DNA of 64,000 nucleotides. Origin: Melioribacteraceae bacterium. GTDB lineage: Bacteria > Bacteroidota > Ignavibacteria > Ignavibacteriales > Melioribacteraceae. The stretch covers positions 62,001 through 126,000 of the forward strand of contig WYBN01000007.1 in assembly GCA_011525875.1 (NCBI GenBank). Direction: 5' to 3'. Shown piece by piece: positions 9,052 through 18,179 of the stretch. Within the stretch, counting starts at the first letter, position 1. Each line of letters opens with the position of its first letter. Position numbers and translations under genes: made by a program. The notes beneath the pieces are model-generated. The model was not told the origin of the DNA. It was given only the letters and a program-made list of their open reading frames with translations, and ran no database searches.

Positions 9052-9090
9052 AAAAAAGCATCTTATCTTTTGAGGTAAGATGCTTTTTTT
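9052..9090 (+). terminator. Strong rho-independent terminator between the FadL-like gene and rsgA
   Basis: AAAAAAGCATCTTATCT (9052-9068) pairs with AGGTAAGATGCTTTTTT (9073-9089) around a 4-nt loop, with one G-T wobble. The 3' arm ends in a T-run at 9083-9090. The hairpin is near-perfect. It ends only about 6 nt before the AGGAGG of rsgA, so transcription of rsgA must come from readthrough or a promoter overlapping this element. Confidence 0.88.
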
Positions 9091-9095
9091 ATTTT

Positions 9096-9101
9096 AGGAG
9101 G
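9096..9101 (+). promoter_or_regulatory. Shine-Dalgarno site that decides the rsgA start
   Basis: A full AGGAGG (9096-9101), continuing as GGA, lies 4 nt upstream of the ATA codon at 9106, which is in frame with the conserved N-terminus of RsgA. It is one of the best Shine-Dalgarno sequences in the window and supports initiation at 9106 rather than at the internal GTG codons at 9253 or 9256. Confidence 0.75.
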
Positions 9102-9105
9102 GAAC

Positions 9106-10059
9106 ATAACAAAAGGGAAAGTCATTAAGGTAGAGAGCAAGGATTATTACATTCTTGATAAGGACTCGAAAATCATCCGTTGTTCTCTCCGAGGCAGAAT
9201 AAAAAAACAATTTGAACTGAAAAAGGGAAAGCAGTTTATTCTTGATTTTGCCGTGGTGGGCGATGAAGTTAAAATCAGTCTCAATCAGGATGGAACTGGT
9301 AATATCGAAGAAATCAAACCCCGCAGGAATTATTTATCCCGTAAAGCTCCACGAATAAAAGGAGCAGCACAGCGAGGCGAAAGACTTGAGCAAATAATTG
9401 CAGCAAACGTTGACAGCCTGATAATAGTGGGCAGTGTTATGCAGCCAAATTTTAATAATAAACTTATTGATAGGATAATTGTTGCAGGAGAAAGCTCGCA
9501 TCTTAACGTTAAAATAATTATCAATAAGATTGATCTCGGAAAATCCGAAATAAATTTTTGGAACGAATTATACTCCTCAATCGGTTATGAAGTGATGCTG
9601 ACGTCAGCCTTATCAAAACATGGATTGAATGAAATGCGGGATAAACTGGCGGGGCGGAAAAATTTATTTTGGGGCGCATCGGGAGTAGGTAAATCAAGCC
9701 TGCTAAATTCAGTATTTCCCGGTTTGGACTTAAAGACTAAAGAAATAAGCGCCGCCACATCAAAAGGAAAGCACACAACCGTAACTACACAAATGATTAA
9801 AGTTAATGATTCAACTTTTGTAATTGATACGCCGGGAATAAGAGAGATTGATCCTTACGGCATAAAAAAAGAAGACTTGGGTCATTACTTCGTCGAGTTT
9901 GATAAATATATCAACAACTGCAGGTTTAATACATGCACACACCATCACGAACCCGGCTGCGGAATTATTGATGCAGTTGAAGGCGGTGTAATTTCACCGG
10001 AAAGATACGAAAGCTATTTGAATATTCTTGATACTATTGAAGACGGGATGATTTTTTAA
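9106..10059 (+). CDS. rsgA: Ribosome small-subunit-dependent GTPase A, apparently ATA start
   Basis: Circularly permuted GTPase that acts in late 30S subunit maturation. From the ATA at 9106 the protein is 317 residues, the usual length. It has an N-terminal OB-fold (KGKVIKVES, then RCSLRGRIKK and VVGDEVKI). The GTPase motifs follow in permuted order: NKIDL (G4), GASGVGKSS (G1 P-loop) and DTPG (G3). A C-terminal zinc knuckle follows (CRFNTCTHHHEPGC). Between the in-frame stop at 9076 and the GTG at 9253 there is no ATG, GTG or TTG. Starting at 9253 would remove most of the OB domain, so ATA (or less likely ATT at 9124) must be the start unless the sequence has an error. Its 3' end overlaps the minus-strand ATP-grasp gene by 26 bp. 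Confidence 0.9.
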   Translation: MTKGKVIKVESKDYYILDKDSKIIRCSLRGRIKKQFELKKGKQFILDFAVVGDEVKISLNQDGTGNIEEIKPRRNYLSRKAPRIKGAAQRGERLEQIIAANVDSLIIVGSVMQPNFNNKLIDRIIVAGESSHLNVKIIINKIDLGKSEINFWNELYSSIGYEVMLTSALSKHGLNEMRDKLAGRKNLFWGASGVGKSSLLNSVFPGLDLKTKEISAATSKGKHTTVTTQMIKVNDSTFVIDTPGIREIDPYGIKKEDLGHYFVEFDKYINNCRFNTCTHHHEPGCGIIDAVEGGVISPERYESYLNILDTIEDGMIF

Positions 10060-10966
10060 GAGATGAAACTTTTCTGATCATATTAGCAATAAATTTTTCG
10101 ACAATATTATCCGGCACGCCCGTTAAGTGTTTGGATTTCAGCCGCATATCACATTGGTCGTTGACGTAATCAATTAAAATTAATTCTCCGTTCTTATCAA
10201 TGGTGCCTTCCGTTGAAAAATAATCTAGTCCGGTAATTGAAGATAATTTTTTTGTTATGTCAATTATTCTTTGCAGTTTAAATTTTTTCAAATCTTCCCG
10301 TTTTATATCCGAATAAATATGGGTTATATCATCCCACCATACAGGAACAGCCTCGTATAAGAACCAATAACATCTGAGCCATATTCTTCTTTGAGGATCT
10401 TCCCACGGACAGATTTTCTCTTGTATTAAGAACCGGTCCTCAGGTATTTCCATCCTCGCTTTTTGAATTCCCTCAGCGGTTGAAACGTCAATTTTCACGC
10501 TTTCGCCTCCACCGGAATAATAAGCGGGCTTTACAATGAAAGGAGAACCGATTGTATCGTATTCCATTTTAGAAAGTTTAAAATTTTTATCCTTATTAAA
10601 TGCAGGGGCGATTATAGTGCGGGGCAATTTAAATCCGTATTTAGTCAATTCACCGTGCATGTTTGCCTTATCAACTGCCTTGTCGATTAATTCGTATCTG
10701 TTTATAATATATGCATCGGAGTTTGAAAGAAGTTTTGCAAGCTCGGAAAACGATTGATCCTCATCGGAGGCGCGGTCGAGAAAAGCACGGAAGCCGAGCT
10801 GCCTTCTCTTTACCAATCCAGTGACTTCGGCAATATTGAAAGCACTAATCACAAATGTACTAAGTCCGGCTGCCTGGAACCTTTTTTCAATTAACTGAGT
10901 AAACTCAGTGTCGTAAATCCATTTATATGCGACTGCAAAATCAAATAATTTCATTATCGTTTTCAA
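10034..10966 (-). CDS. ATP-grasp domain protein, substrate unknown
   Basis: A 310-residue cytoplasmic protein with an ATP-grasp pattern. A pre-ATP-grasp alpha/beta region (1-110) comes first. Next is the nucleotide-binding strand GSPFIVKPAYYSGGGESVKI, with a Lys and a Gly-rich loop near residue 145-155. RFLIQEKI follows, and near residue 265 ELILIDYVNDQCDMRLKS supplies the acidic and Asn residues expected for metal binding. ATP-grasp enzymes ligate a carboxylate to an amine or thiol through an acyl-phosphate. The substrate cannot be told, and peptide- or glutathione-ligase-like members are closest in layout. A second in-frame ATG lies 4 codons in. Convergent to rsgA with overlapping 3' ends. 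Confidence 0.75.
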   Translation of the reverse strand: MKTIMKLFDFAVAYKWIYDTEFTQLIEKRFQAAGLSTFVISAFNIAEVTGLVKRRQLGFRAFLDRASDEDQSFSELAKLLSNSDAYIINRYELIDKAVDKANMHGELTKYGFKLPRTIIAPAFNKDKNFKLSKMEYDTIGSPFIVKPAYYSGGGESVKIDVSTAEGIQKARMEIPEDRFLIQEKICPWEDPQRRIWLRCYWFLYEAVPVWWDDITHIYSDIKREDLKKFKLQRIIDITKKLSSITGLDYFSTEGTIDKNGELILIDYVNDQCDMRLKSKHLTGVPDNIVEKFIANMIRKVSSLKKSSRLQ

Positions 10967-11064
10967 ATTTAAGATGCAAAATTAAAAAGCAAACCGATGG
11001 TAATCAACCAAACATTTTATTATACTAACAGCACAATATTTTATCAAGTTCAACAAAGGTAATT

Positions 11065-12882
11065 ATGCGGATAATCTTAATTAACACACTAATCCTATTT
11101 GTATTTATCGCATGCTCGTCTTCGGAAAAAACAAGCACAGCTGATTTGAATAAAAACCAAAATAAAAGAAATTATACCGATTCACTCTCAAATAGCAATC
11201 GGGCACAGGAATTATTTATTAACGGCTCAACTTACGAATTAAAAGGAAATTATGCCGAAGCGATTCTTGAATTTCAGTCTGCATTAGAGCATCATGAATC
11301 AGCAGGAATTCACTATGCGCTCGGGAAAAATTATCTCAGAATAAATAAACTTGCGCCGGCTCTGAAGCATGGCAAGCGCGCTTCAGAACTGGACAGCCGA
11401 AATACCGATTATCTGTTTCTTCTCGCCAATATTTACACAGCGGCTCGACAAAATGATTCAGCCGCCTTGACCTACGAAAGAATTATTGGAATTGATCCTG
11501 ACAACCATCAAGCCTATTACAATCTTGCCTATATCTATGAACCGACAAAACCGCAGGCAGCCTTAAGTGTTTATAAAAAACTTATAGATAAAATCGGTCC
11601 TGAATGGAACGTATTGATCCGTATTGCTGATATTAACGAGCGTCTCGGAAATGTTGATGAGACGATTAGCACTGTTAGCGCGATGATGGAAATTGACCCA
11701 TCCAATATCCAATTAAAAAAACTTTTGATTGAATCTTATATCAAAACGGAGCGGTATGACGAAGCGATGGCATTAACTGAGGATGCAATAATAACCTTTC
11801 CAGATGATTTGAACCTTATCGAATATAAGGGCGCAATTCTGATTAAAAAGAAGAAGATAACTGAAGGAACCGAGGAGTATAAAAAACTGATAACAAACGA
11901 AGAATTTCCCTTTGAATCTAAAAAGAGAATTGTTACGGGTTTCTTTTCTGAATCCTCGAGTGATTCTTCATTGCTTCCGATTGCCAAATTATTGCTAACA
12001 GAACTTAAACATGACTCAACGGATTGGCAGCTTGAAGCATTCCTCGGCGAAATTGCATTAATCGAAAATGAAGATTCGCTCGCAGTCGAGTATTTTAAAA
12101 ATGCTGTTCAGCTTGCCGAATGGAATTCTCAGCTATGGAATAGACTTGGCATAATCGCTTTTGAAAATCAGAGATACGATGAAGCACTCGTTCAAATGGA
12201 AGAGGCTGTGAAAAAATTCCCGGATGATTTTGTAATCAACATTATTCTCGGATTAACACTGTCACAAAAAAACAAGCATGAGGAAGCTGAGCCGGTTTTG
12301 AGAAAGGCGGTTAGTATTAATCCAAGCGATTTAACTGCGCTTCATGCTTATGGATTTACACTAAATCAGCTCAAAAAAAGCAGAGAGGCTTTAATATATT
12401 TGGAAAAAGCCCTGTCTCAAAGCCCGGAAAATGTGCCGATAATGGGAACAATCGGATTAATATATGATTCATTGAAAGAATGGGATAAGTGCGACGAAGT
12501 CTATAAAAAAGCTCTTGAGATAGAGCATGATAATGCTTTGATACTAAATAACTATGCTTACTCACTTGCGGAGCGGAGTATTGAGCTGGAATTTGCGCTT
12601 AGTATGGCTGAGAAAGCGATTAGCACCGAACCGGAAAATTCTTCATATTTGGACACTATAGGGTGGATTTTTTATAAGCTAGGTAATTATGAACAAGCAA
12701 AGTTCTATATTGAAAAAGCATTTGAAAAAGAACGTGAGAATTCAACGCTTGCCGATCATCTCGGCGATATTTATCTTAAATTGGGTGAAAGAGAAAGAGC
12801 TGCCCAGTTTTATAAAAAAGCGCTTGAATTAAACGAATCATTGGATGAAACAAAACAAAAACTATTACAGGTAAATCCTTAA
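11065..12882 (+). CDS. Tetratricopeptide-repeat lipoprotein
   Basis: A 605-residue protein with a lipoprotein signal peptide (FVFIACSSSEK, lipidated Cys17), then tandem TPR helices over almost the whole length. Typical repeats carry the Gly/Ala-Tyr-Ala pattern, for example NYAEAILEFQSALEHHESAG, RYDEALVQMEEAVKKFPDDF and NYEQAKFYIEKAFEKERENS. TPR arrays are protein-binding scaffolds, so it is probably an envelope assembly factor. Its stop overlaps the ATG of the DUF4292 lipoprotein (TAATG). It is the first gene of the uninterrupted plus-strand run to 29374. A possible minus-10 box, TATACT, lies near 11023, about 40 bp before the start. Confidence 0.9.
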   Translation: MRIILINTLILFVFIACSSSEKTSTADLNKNQNKRNYTDSLSNSNRAQELFINGSTYELKGNYAEAILEFQSALEHHESAGIHYALGKNYLRINKLAPALKHGKRASELDSRNTDYLFLLANIYTAARQNDSAALTYERIIGIDPDNHQAYYNLAYIYEPTKPQAALSVYKKLIDKIGPEWNVLIRIADINERLGNVDETISTVSAMMEIDPSNIQLKKLLIESYIKTERYDEAMALTEDAIITFPDDLNLIEYKGAILIKKKKITEGTEEYKKLITNEEFPFESKKRIVTGFFSESSSDSSLLPIAKLLLTELKHDSTDWQLEAFLGEIALIENEDSLAVEYFKNAVQLAEWNSQLWNRLGIIAFENQRYDEALVQMEEAVKKFPDDFVINIILGLTLSQKNKHEEAEPVLRKAVSINPSDLTALHAYGFTLNQLKKSREALIYLEKALSQSPENVPIMGTIGLIYDSLKEWDKCDEVYKKALEIEHDNALILNNYAYSLAERSIELEFALSMAEKAISTEPENSSYLDTIGWIFYKLGNYEQAKFYIEKAFEKERENSTLADHLGDIYLKLGERERAAQFYKKALELNESLDETKQKLLQVNP

Positions 12883-13664
12883 TGAAAATAATTTTTAGAA
12901 GCTTTGCTCTTATTGCTGCTCTAATATTTTTTGAATCATGCCTGCCTTCAAAAGAGGTTTCGGAAGAAAGAATACTTCCTTCGGACAGACTCGTCAAAAA
13001 ACTTGAAGGCAATAGAAGAAAAATAAAAACATTTAACGGTAAGGGTGTATTAAATGTAGTGAGCAATGAATTTAAAGCCAACACAAATTTTGAAGTTTTA
13101 ATAAAGAAGCCTGATTCCGTAAGGGTTTCTATATATGGTCCTTTCGGAATTGATTTAGCGCACGCTCTTGTTACCGATAGGGAGTTTGCTTTCTATGATG
13201 TTATGCGTAAAACAGTTTATAGAGGTGAGAACGATCCGGGCATGCTTCAAAAAATATTTAAAGTGGATATTTCTTTTAATGATTTGATCGATGCATTTGC
13301 AGGGTCTGTTAATCTTACAGACAAGCTATTGCGAGAACCCGATAAATATAATATTCAAGGCGATAATTATATAATGACTTATACCGACAGCACAAAATCA
13401 ATCGAAACTATCTACCAAGTCAACAGAACAACGCTGGCTCTTGAAAAATACATCTTGAAAGATTTTGAAGATAATATTTTTTTCGAAGGAGAATTCAACG
13501 ACTTCCGTATGTTTGATGAAGTGCCCATACCGTATATTACGAATGTCAGCAACAGAATAAATGCTCAATCACTAAACGTTGAATATAGAAATATTACCGT
13601 AAATAAAGTAATTGAGAAAATTAATTTTAATATTCCGAAAGACATTGAAATTGTTGAATGGTAA
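12882..13664 (+). CDS. DUF4292-type (LolA/LolB-like) lipoprotein
   Basis: A 260-residue lipoprotein (signal ending in FFESC, lipidated Cys20). The mature part is a run of beta-strands with the pattern of the DUF4292 family of FCB-group bacteria: IKTFNGKGVLNV, then VRVSIYGPFGIDLAHALVTDREFAFYD, and near the end NVEYRNITVNKV and INFNIPKDIEIVEW. This family is thought to adopt a LolA/LolB-like half-barrel that holds lipids or lipoproteins. The transport role here is inference. Start overlaps the TPR gene stop, and its end overlaps the ATG of the EnvC-like gene by 7 bp, so the three are likely co-translated envelope factors. Confidence 0.82.
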   Translation: MKIIFRSFALIAALIFFESCLPSKEVSEERILPSDRLVKKLEGNRRKIKTFNGKGVLNVVSNEFKANTNFEVLIKKPDSVRVSIYGPFGIDLAHALVTDREFAFYDVMRKTVYRGENDPGMLQKIFKVDISFNDLIDAFAGSVNLTDKLLREPDKYNIQGDNYIMTYTDSTKSIETIYQVNRTTLALEKYILKDFEDNIFFEGEFNDFRMFDEVPIPYITNVSNRINAQSLNVEYRNITVNKVIEKINFNIPKDIEIVEW

Positions 13665-14866
13665 AGCTCAGTAAATATTTTTTTGTTTTTTTTATAACAC
13701 TCTTCAGTATCTGGGCGCAGTCCATTGAAGAGAAAAACAAAGAACTTGCAAAGCTGAAGGATGAAGTTTCCGTGCTCGAAAGACGGCTTAATTCTATAAA
13801 AGATAACGAGAGTAAATCTCTTGAGCTGCTTCATGATTTGAACCGGCAGTCCTTATTAATGAATAGGATAATCAATAATCTATCCCAGCAGGAAAAAATA
13901 AAAGAGAATTCAATATTGAAACTGAACGATACGCTGCTATTTACTGAAAAAAAAATGGACGAACTCGAAAAAAGTTATGCAAAATATGCACGCTGGCTTT
14001 TTACTTACGGAAACGATTCAAAATACAAGCTTCTATTTACATCAAACAGCCTCAACCAAGCCCTTATCAGATATAAATATTTTAATATGATCTCGGGTAA
14101 AAGCGAAAACCTTTTTAACTCGCTTAAAGAAAAAAAGGAAATGACAGAATTAATTAAATCGCAGCTTGAAGCCGAGAAGAAAGATCAGCGGCAGATTCGA
14201 CAGAAGAAAGAAGAAGAACAGAAAGTATTATCAGCACAGAAAGATGCTCGGAAGAAATTAATTGCTGAATTGAAAAGCGATCAGAATAATATCGAAAGGG
14301 AAATTGAGGAGAAAAGGCGGGCAGAAATCATAATAAAAAATTTAATTGCAAAGTTGATAGAGGAAGAACGCGAAAGAGAAAAAAAAGCAAGGGAACAGCG
14401 TTTAAAAAATGATACTGCCGCCGAAACGAAACATGTAATATTTAACTACGATAGTTTCCAAAATTTTATTGAATTGAAAGGAAGATTAGCCTGGCCAGTT
14501 GACAAGGGTAATGTGCTGAGGGCTTTTGGTGAAAACCGTAATGAGAAATTAAAGACCGTAACATTAAATTACGGAATTGATATTCAAACGAGTTCGAATA
14601 CAAATGTTTATGCTGTCGCCCAAGGAGTTGTTTCAGCCATTGATTGGATACCTGGGTACGGCAGCGTCGTAATACTTACCCATAAAAATAATTTTAGAAC
14701 TGTTTACGGTCACATTACGGATATAATTATCAATGAGGGCGAGATAGTTAATGCCGGTGATTTAATAGGGAAAGTCAATGAAAGTCTTGAAGGAAGCATA
14801 ATTCATTTTGAAGTATGGAGCGAAAGGAACTACCAGGACCCCGAAATATGGCTTGCAAAGCAATGA
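13658..14866 (+). CDS. EnvC-like murein hydrolase activator (degenerate M23 domain)
   Basis: A 402-residue periplasmic protein with a signal peptide ending near SIWAQ (about residue 21). A long coiled coil follows (about 24-250, Lys/Glu-rich heptads), then a C-terminal LytM/M23 domain (about 275-400). The LytM zinc site is incomplete. The expected HxGxD reads NYGID, so the first His is Asn. The final HxH reads IIHFEV, so its first His is Ile. EnvC of E. coli has a similarly defective LytM domain and activates amidases instead of cutting murein, so the same role is inferred here. It overlaps the previous gene by 7 bp and is followed after 9 bp by wzx. Confidence 0.88.
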   Translation: MVKLSKYFFVFFITLFSIWAQSIEEKNKELAKLKDEVSVLERRLNSIKDNESKSLELLHDLNRQSLLMNRIINNLSQQEKIKENSILKLNDTLLFTEKKMDELEKSYAKYARWLFTYGNDSKYKLLFTSNSLNQALIRYKYFNMISGKSENLFNSLKEKKEMTELIKSQLEAEKKDQRQIRQKKEEEQKVLSAQKDARKKLIAELKSDQNNIEREIEEKRRAEIIIKNLIAKLIEEEREREKKAREQRLKNDTAAETKHVIFNYDSFQNFIELKGRLAWPVDKGNVLRAFGENRNEKLKTVTLNYGIDIQTSSNTNVYAVAQGVVSAIDWIPGYGSVVILTHKNNFRTVYGHITDIIINEGEIVNAGDLIGKVNESLEGSIIHFEVWSERNYQDPEIWLAKQ

Positions 14867-14875
14867 GAAAAAACA

Positions 14876-16153
14876 GTGAAGCCCGTGAAACTGAATAAAA
14901 CACTTCTTTCAAATTTTACTTCACTCTCATTATTACAAATCTCAAATTATCTAATACCATTAGTCACCGTTCCATATCTGGTTAGGGTTTTAGGACCGGG
15001 AAAATTCGGCTTAGTAAATTTTGCAGCAGCATTTACAGCCTACTTTGCGACTCTCACCGATTATGGGTTTAATCTCTCTGCGCCGCGTGAGGTATCAATC
15101 AATAGAAATAACAGGGATGAATTAAATAAAATATTTAATGTAGTTATGACAATAAAATCTTTACTTGCAGTAACTAGTTTTATTATTTTATTGGCGATTG
15201 TTGAGTCAATCGCCAAATTTTCTGAGAACAGATCAGTTTATTATTTGAGTTTTGGTTTAGTTCTTGGGCAAGCAATTTTTCCGCAATGGTTTTTTCAGGG
15301 TATTGAAAAAATGAAACACATCGCTGCAATAACTGTGTTGTTCAGGGCATGTTCAGTTGTATTCATATTTTTGTTGGTAAGAACCGAAACTGATTTCTTA
15401 AGCTTAATTTTAATTAATAGTCTCACGCAAATAATGATTGGTTTTACAGGAATTGCCTTCGTTATGAAGAGATATAAATTAAAATATGAACTTCCAGAGC
15501 CCGGTGACTTTTTATATAAAATTAAGGAAGGGTGGCATATTTTTATCTCGACTTCCGCAATAAATTTATACACAACTTCAAATACTTTCATACTCGGTTT
15601 GTTTGCGAGTCAGAGCGCCGTTGGATATTTCGCCGCCGCGGATAAAATCAGAATATCAATTCAATCACTCTATGCCGTAGTTTCAAATACGATTTATCCT
15701 CATGTGTCTTTGTTGATAAATGAATCGCTCAATAACGGAATAAAATTTATCTCGAAGGTTATAAAATCTATCGGACCACTTGCGCTGATCAGTTCGATTA
15801 TGACTTTTGTCTTTGCAGAAGAAATTATTCTAATTATTCTTGGAAGTGAATACACAAATTCCATTCTTGTTTTAAAGATCATTTCGTTTCTTCCATTTTT
15901 AATTTTTCTTAGTAATGTTACAGGAATTCAAATTATGTTGAATGCAGGATTTCAAAAGGAATTCAGTATGATAATTATCGTTGCCGCCGCTATAAATATC
16001 ATTCTTTCAATCATAATAGTTCCAATCTATTTAGAAATTGGAAGCTCAATATCAATGGTATTTACAGAAGTATTTGTTACAGCAAGCATGACGTTATTTC
16101 TTTTGAAGAGAGGAATAAATATATTCCGCAACAGAATTAGTCTGAAAGGTTAA
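14876..16153 (+). CDS. Wzx-type polysaccharide flippase
   Basis: Inner-membrane protein of 425 residues with about 12-14 membrane segments. It has the features of the polysaccharide transport (RfbX/Wzx, MATE-like) family: N-terminal SLLQISNYLIPLVTVPYLVRVLGPGKFGLVNFA, and later FPQWFFQGIEKMKHIA and LIINESLNNGIKFI. Such proteins flip undecaprenyl-linked oligosaccharides to the periplasm. The start is GTG at 14876 (a GTG at 14885 is also possible). It is the first polysaccharide gene after the EnvC-like gene. A wzx implies the glycan is built on a lipid carrier and polymerised or ligated outside. Confidence 0.9.
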   Translation: MKPVKLNKTLLSNFTSLSLLQISNYLIPLVTVPYLVRVLGPGKFGLVNFAAAFTAYFATLTDYGFNLSAPREVSINRNNRDELNKIFNVVMTIKSLLAVTSFIILLAIVESIAKFSENRSVYYLSFGLVLGQAIFPQWFFQGIEKMKHIAAITVLFRACSVVFIFLLVRTETDFLSLILINSLTQIMIGFTGIAFVMKRYKLKYELPEPGDFLYKIKEGWHIFISTSAINLYTTSNTFILGLFASQSAVGYFAAADKIRISIQSLYAVVSNTIYPHVSLLINESLNNGIKFISKVIKSIGPLALISSIMTFVFAEEIILIILGSEYTNSILVLKIISFLPFLIFLSNVTGIQIMLNAGFQKEFSMIIIVAAAINIILSIIIVPIYLEIGSSISMVFTEVFVTASMTLFLLKRGINIFRNRISLKG

Positions 16154-16161
16154 ATATCATA

Positions 16162-17277
16162 ATGAAGATAAATCGAGAATATGATTACCTTATAGTCGGC
16201 GCCGGATTTGCAGGAAGTGTTTTGGCTGAACGACTTGCGTCTCAACAGAACAAAAAAGTTTTGATAGTAGAAAAGAGAAATCACATTGCTGGAAATGCTT
16301 ATGATGAATACGACGAGCATGGAATACTTGTTCATCGATACGGACCGCACATTTTTCACACAAATAATAAATTAGTATTCGACTATCTTTCTCAATTTAC
16401 AGAATGGAGATTTTACGAGCATAAAGTTCTTGCTTCGTTGAATGGGGAGTTATATCCGATTCCTATAAACAGAATAACACTGAATAAACTGTATGGAATG
16501 AATCTCCAAACTGATGAAGAAGTAAAAGAATATTTCCAATCGGTACGCGAAGAAAAAAATGTTATTCTGAATTCTGAAGATATAATCGTAAGCAGGGTTG
16601 GAAGAGATTTATTTGAAAAATTTATGCGGTATTATACAAAAAAACAATGGAATCTTGAACCGAAAGAATTATCTCCATCTGTATGTGGAAGAATTCCAGT
16701 TAGAACCAACGCTGATTGTAGATACTTCACAGATAAATATCAATTTATGCCGAAAGAGGGATATACAAAAATGTTCGAGAAGATGTTGAATCATAAAAAC
16801 ATTAAAATTTTTATGAACACGGATTACAAAAAAATTATGAATGACGTTAGATATGATAAGATGATTTATACAGGGCCAATGGATTATTTTTTTGATTACA
16901 TTCACGGCAAGCTGCCGTACCGCTCGATAAGGTTTGAATATGAAAATATTGAGCATGAATATTTCCAATCGACGGCACAAATAAACTATGTTGATGACTC
17001 ATTTGAATTTACAAGAGTCGTCGAACATAAGAGATTATCGGAAAATAAAACAACCACTACAACAATTTCGCGAGAGTATCCCCAAATCAACGGCGAACCA
17101 TTCTATCCGATTCCGACATACGAGAATAAAATGAAATACAATTTATATAAAAAAGAGAGTGCGAAAATAAAATCAATCTTGTTCTGCGGAAGATTGGCAG
17201 AGTACCAGTATTATAATATGGATCAGGTGGTTTCGCGTATGTTAAATATGTTAAAAGATAATGCCGGGTTAATATGA
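16162..17277 (+). CDS. glf: UDP-galactopyranose mutase
   Basis: FAD enzyme converting UDP-galactopyranose to UDP-galactofuranose, the precursor of Galf residues in surface glycans. The 371-residue protein has the N-terminal dinucleotide motif YLIVGAGFAGSVLAERLA, the EKRNHIAGNAYDE segment, the RYGPHIFHT loop, and the conserved substrate-site Trp/Arg residues. The C-terminal LFCGRLAEYQYYNMDQVV segment closes the FAD site. All diagnostic regions are present and the length is standard. It overlaps the following GT2 gene by 4 bp. Its presence makes galactofuranose a likely component of this cluster's product. Confidence 0.95.
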   Translation: MKINREYDYLIVGAGFAGSVLAERLASQQNKKVLIVEKRNHIAGNAYDEYDEHGILVHRYGPHIFHTNNKLVFDYLSQFTEWRFYEHKVLASLNGELYPIPINRITLNKLYGMNLQTDEEVKEYFQSVREEKNVILNSEDIIVSRVGRDLFEKFMRYYTKKQWNLEPKELSPSVCGRIPVRTNADCRYFTDKYQFMPKEGYTKMFEKMLNHKNIKIFMNTDYKKIMNDVRYDKMIYTGPMDYFFDYIHGKLPYRSIRFEYENIEHEYFQSTAQINYVDDSFEFTRVVEHKRLSENKTTTTTISREYPQINGEPFYPIPTYENKMKYNLYKKESAKIKSILFCGRLAEYQYYNMDQVVSRMLNMLKDNAGLI

Positions 17278-18179
17278 TAAAGATCGCAGCGGTTGTTGTA
17301 ACATTTAATAGACTGTCTCTACTGAAAGAGTGTATTCAATCCCTCCAAAACCAAACAAGAATATTGGATGAAATAATAATTGTTAACAATTCTAGTACTG
17401 ACGGTACATACGAATGGCTTAAAGAACAGCAAAATCTAACTGTAATTACACAGGAAAATTCCTATAGCGCCGGAGGTCAATATACTGGAATAAAATATGC
17501 AACTGAAAAAGGATATGACTGGATATGGTGTTTAGATTGTGATGTAATAGCAGACAAAAAAGCTCTTGAATTATTACTAGAATTCGGCGTCGCCAATAAA
17601 GATAACTTAGGATTTCTGTCTAGCACAATATTTTTCGGAGACGGTAATTTAGCCTATCCTAACATCCCCGAATTAGATGCCCCGTATAACGTATTAAATT
17701 CCGTAATAAAGAACCAGCCGATTCCAATTCTGAGCGCCTCATTTGGATCTATTCTTCTTCCGAGAGAAGTTGTCTATCAAGTTGGTCTTCCGAGTAAGGA
17801 TTTTTTTATTTGGGGAGATGATGCTGAATTTACGCTTCGAATTATCAAATATGGGTATAAAGGATTTCTGGTTACAAAAAGTTTAGCAGAACACAAGAAT
17901 GATAGCAACGAAATGCACCCATTCCAAAATATTGATATTGAATGCCTAAAGTTTAAGTATGGTTTGCGAAATATGGTTTATGTTAGCATCATGCGGAATC
18001 AGATTGTTGCCGGTTCAACTTTACGCGGGATCTTGAGTGGAATTGGATTTACTTTAAGAGTTTACAGGCAGAGAAAAAAAAATGGAATTCTTAACAAATT
18101 AAAAACGTCTTTTACCATAATTACTCTTTTATTCAATGGAATATTCTTTAGACCATCAATTGATTTTCCCAAAAGATGA
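17274..18179 (+). CDS. Family 2 glycosyltransferase, possibly galactofuranosyl
   Basis: A 301-residue GT-A enzyme. Visible motifs are VVVTFNRLSLLKECIQSL at the start, the nucleotide-binding NNSSTDGT, and a sugar-binding NSYSAGGQYTGI. The DxD-equivalent is WCLDCDV, and the acceptor-side motif is FIWGDDAEF followed by an Ala-Glu-His (AEHK). The GGxxTG loop, W..DCD and WGDDxEF combination matches the GlfT1/rhamnosyl subgroup of GT2. With glf just upstream (4-bp overlap), transfer of galactofuranose is a reasonable inference, but the donor is not proven. It overlaps the GT9 gene by 4 bp. Confidence 0.88.
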   Translation: MIKIAAVVVTFNRLSLLKECIQSLQNQTRILDEIIIVNNSSTDGTYEWLKEQQNLTVITQENSYSAGGQYTGIKYATEKGYDWIWCLDCDVIADKKALELLLEFGVANKDNLGFLSSTIFFGDGNLAYPNIPELDAPYNVLNSVIKNQPIPILSASFGSILLPREVVYQVGLPSKDFFIWGDDAEFTLRIIKYGYKGFLVTKSLAEHKNDSNEMHPFQNIDIECLKFKYGLRNMVYVSIMRNQIVAGSTLRGILSGIGFTLRVYRQRKKNGILNKLKTSFTIITLLFNGIFFRPSIDFPKR

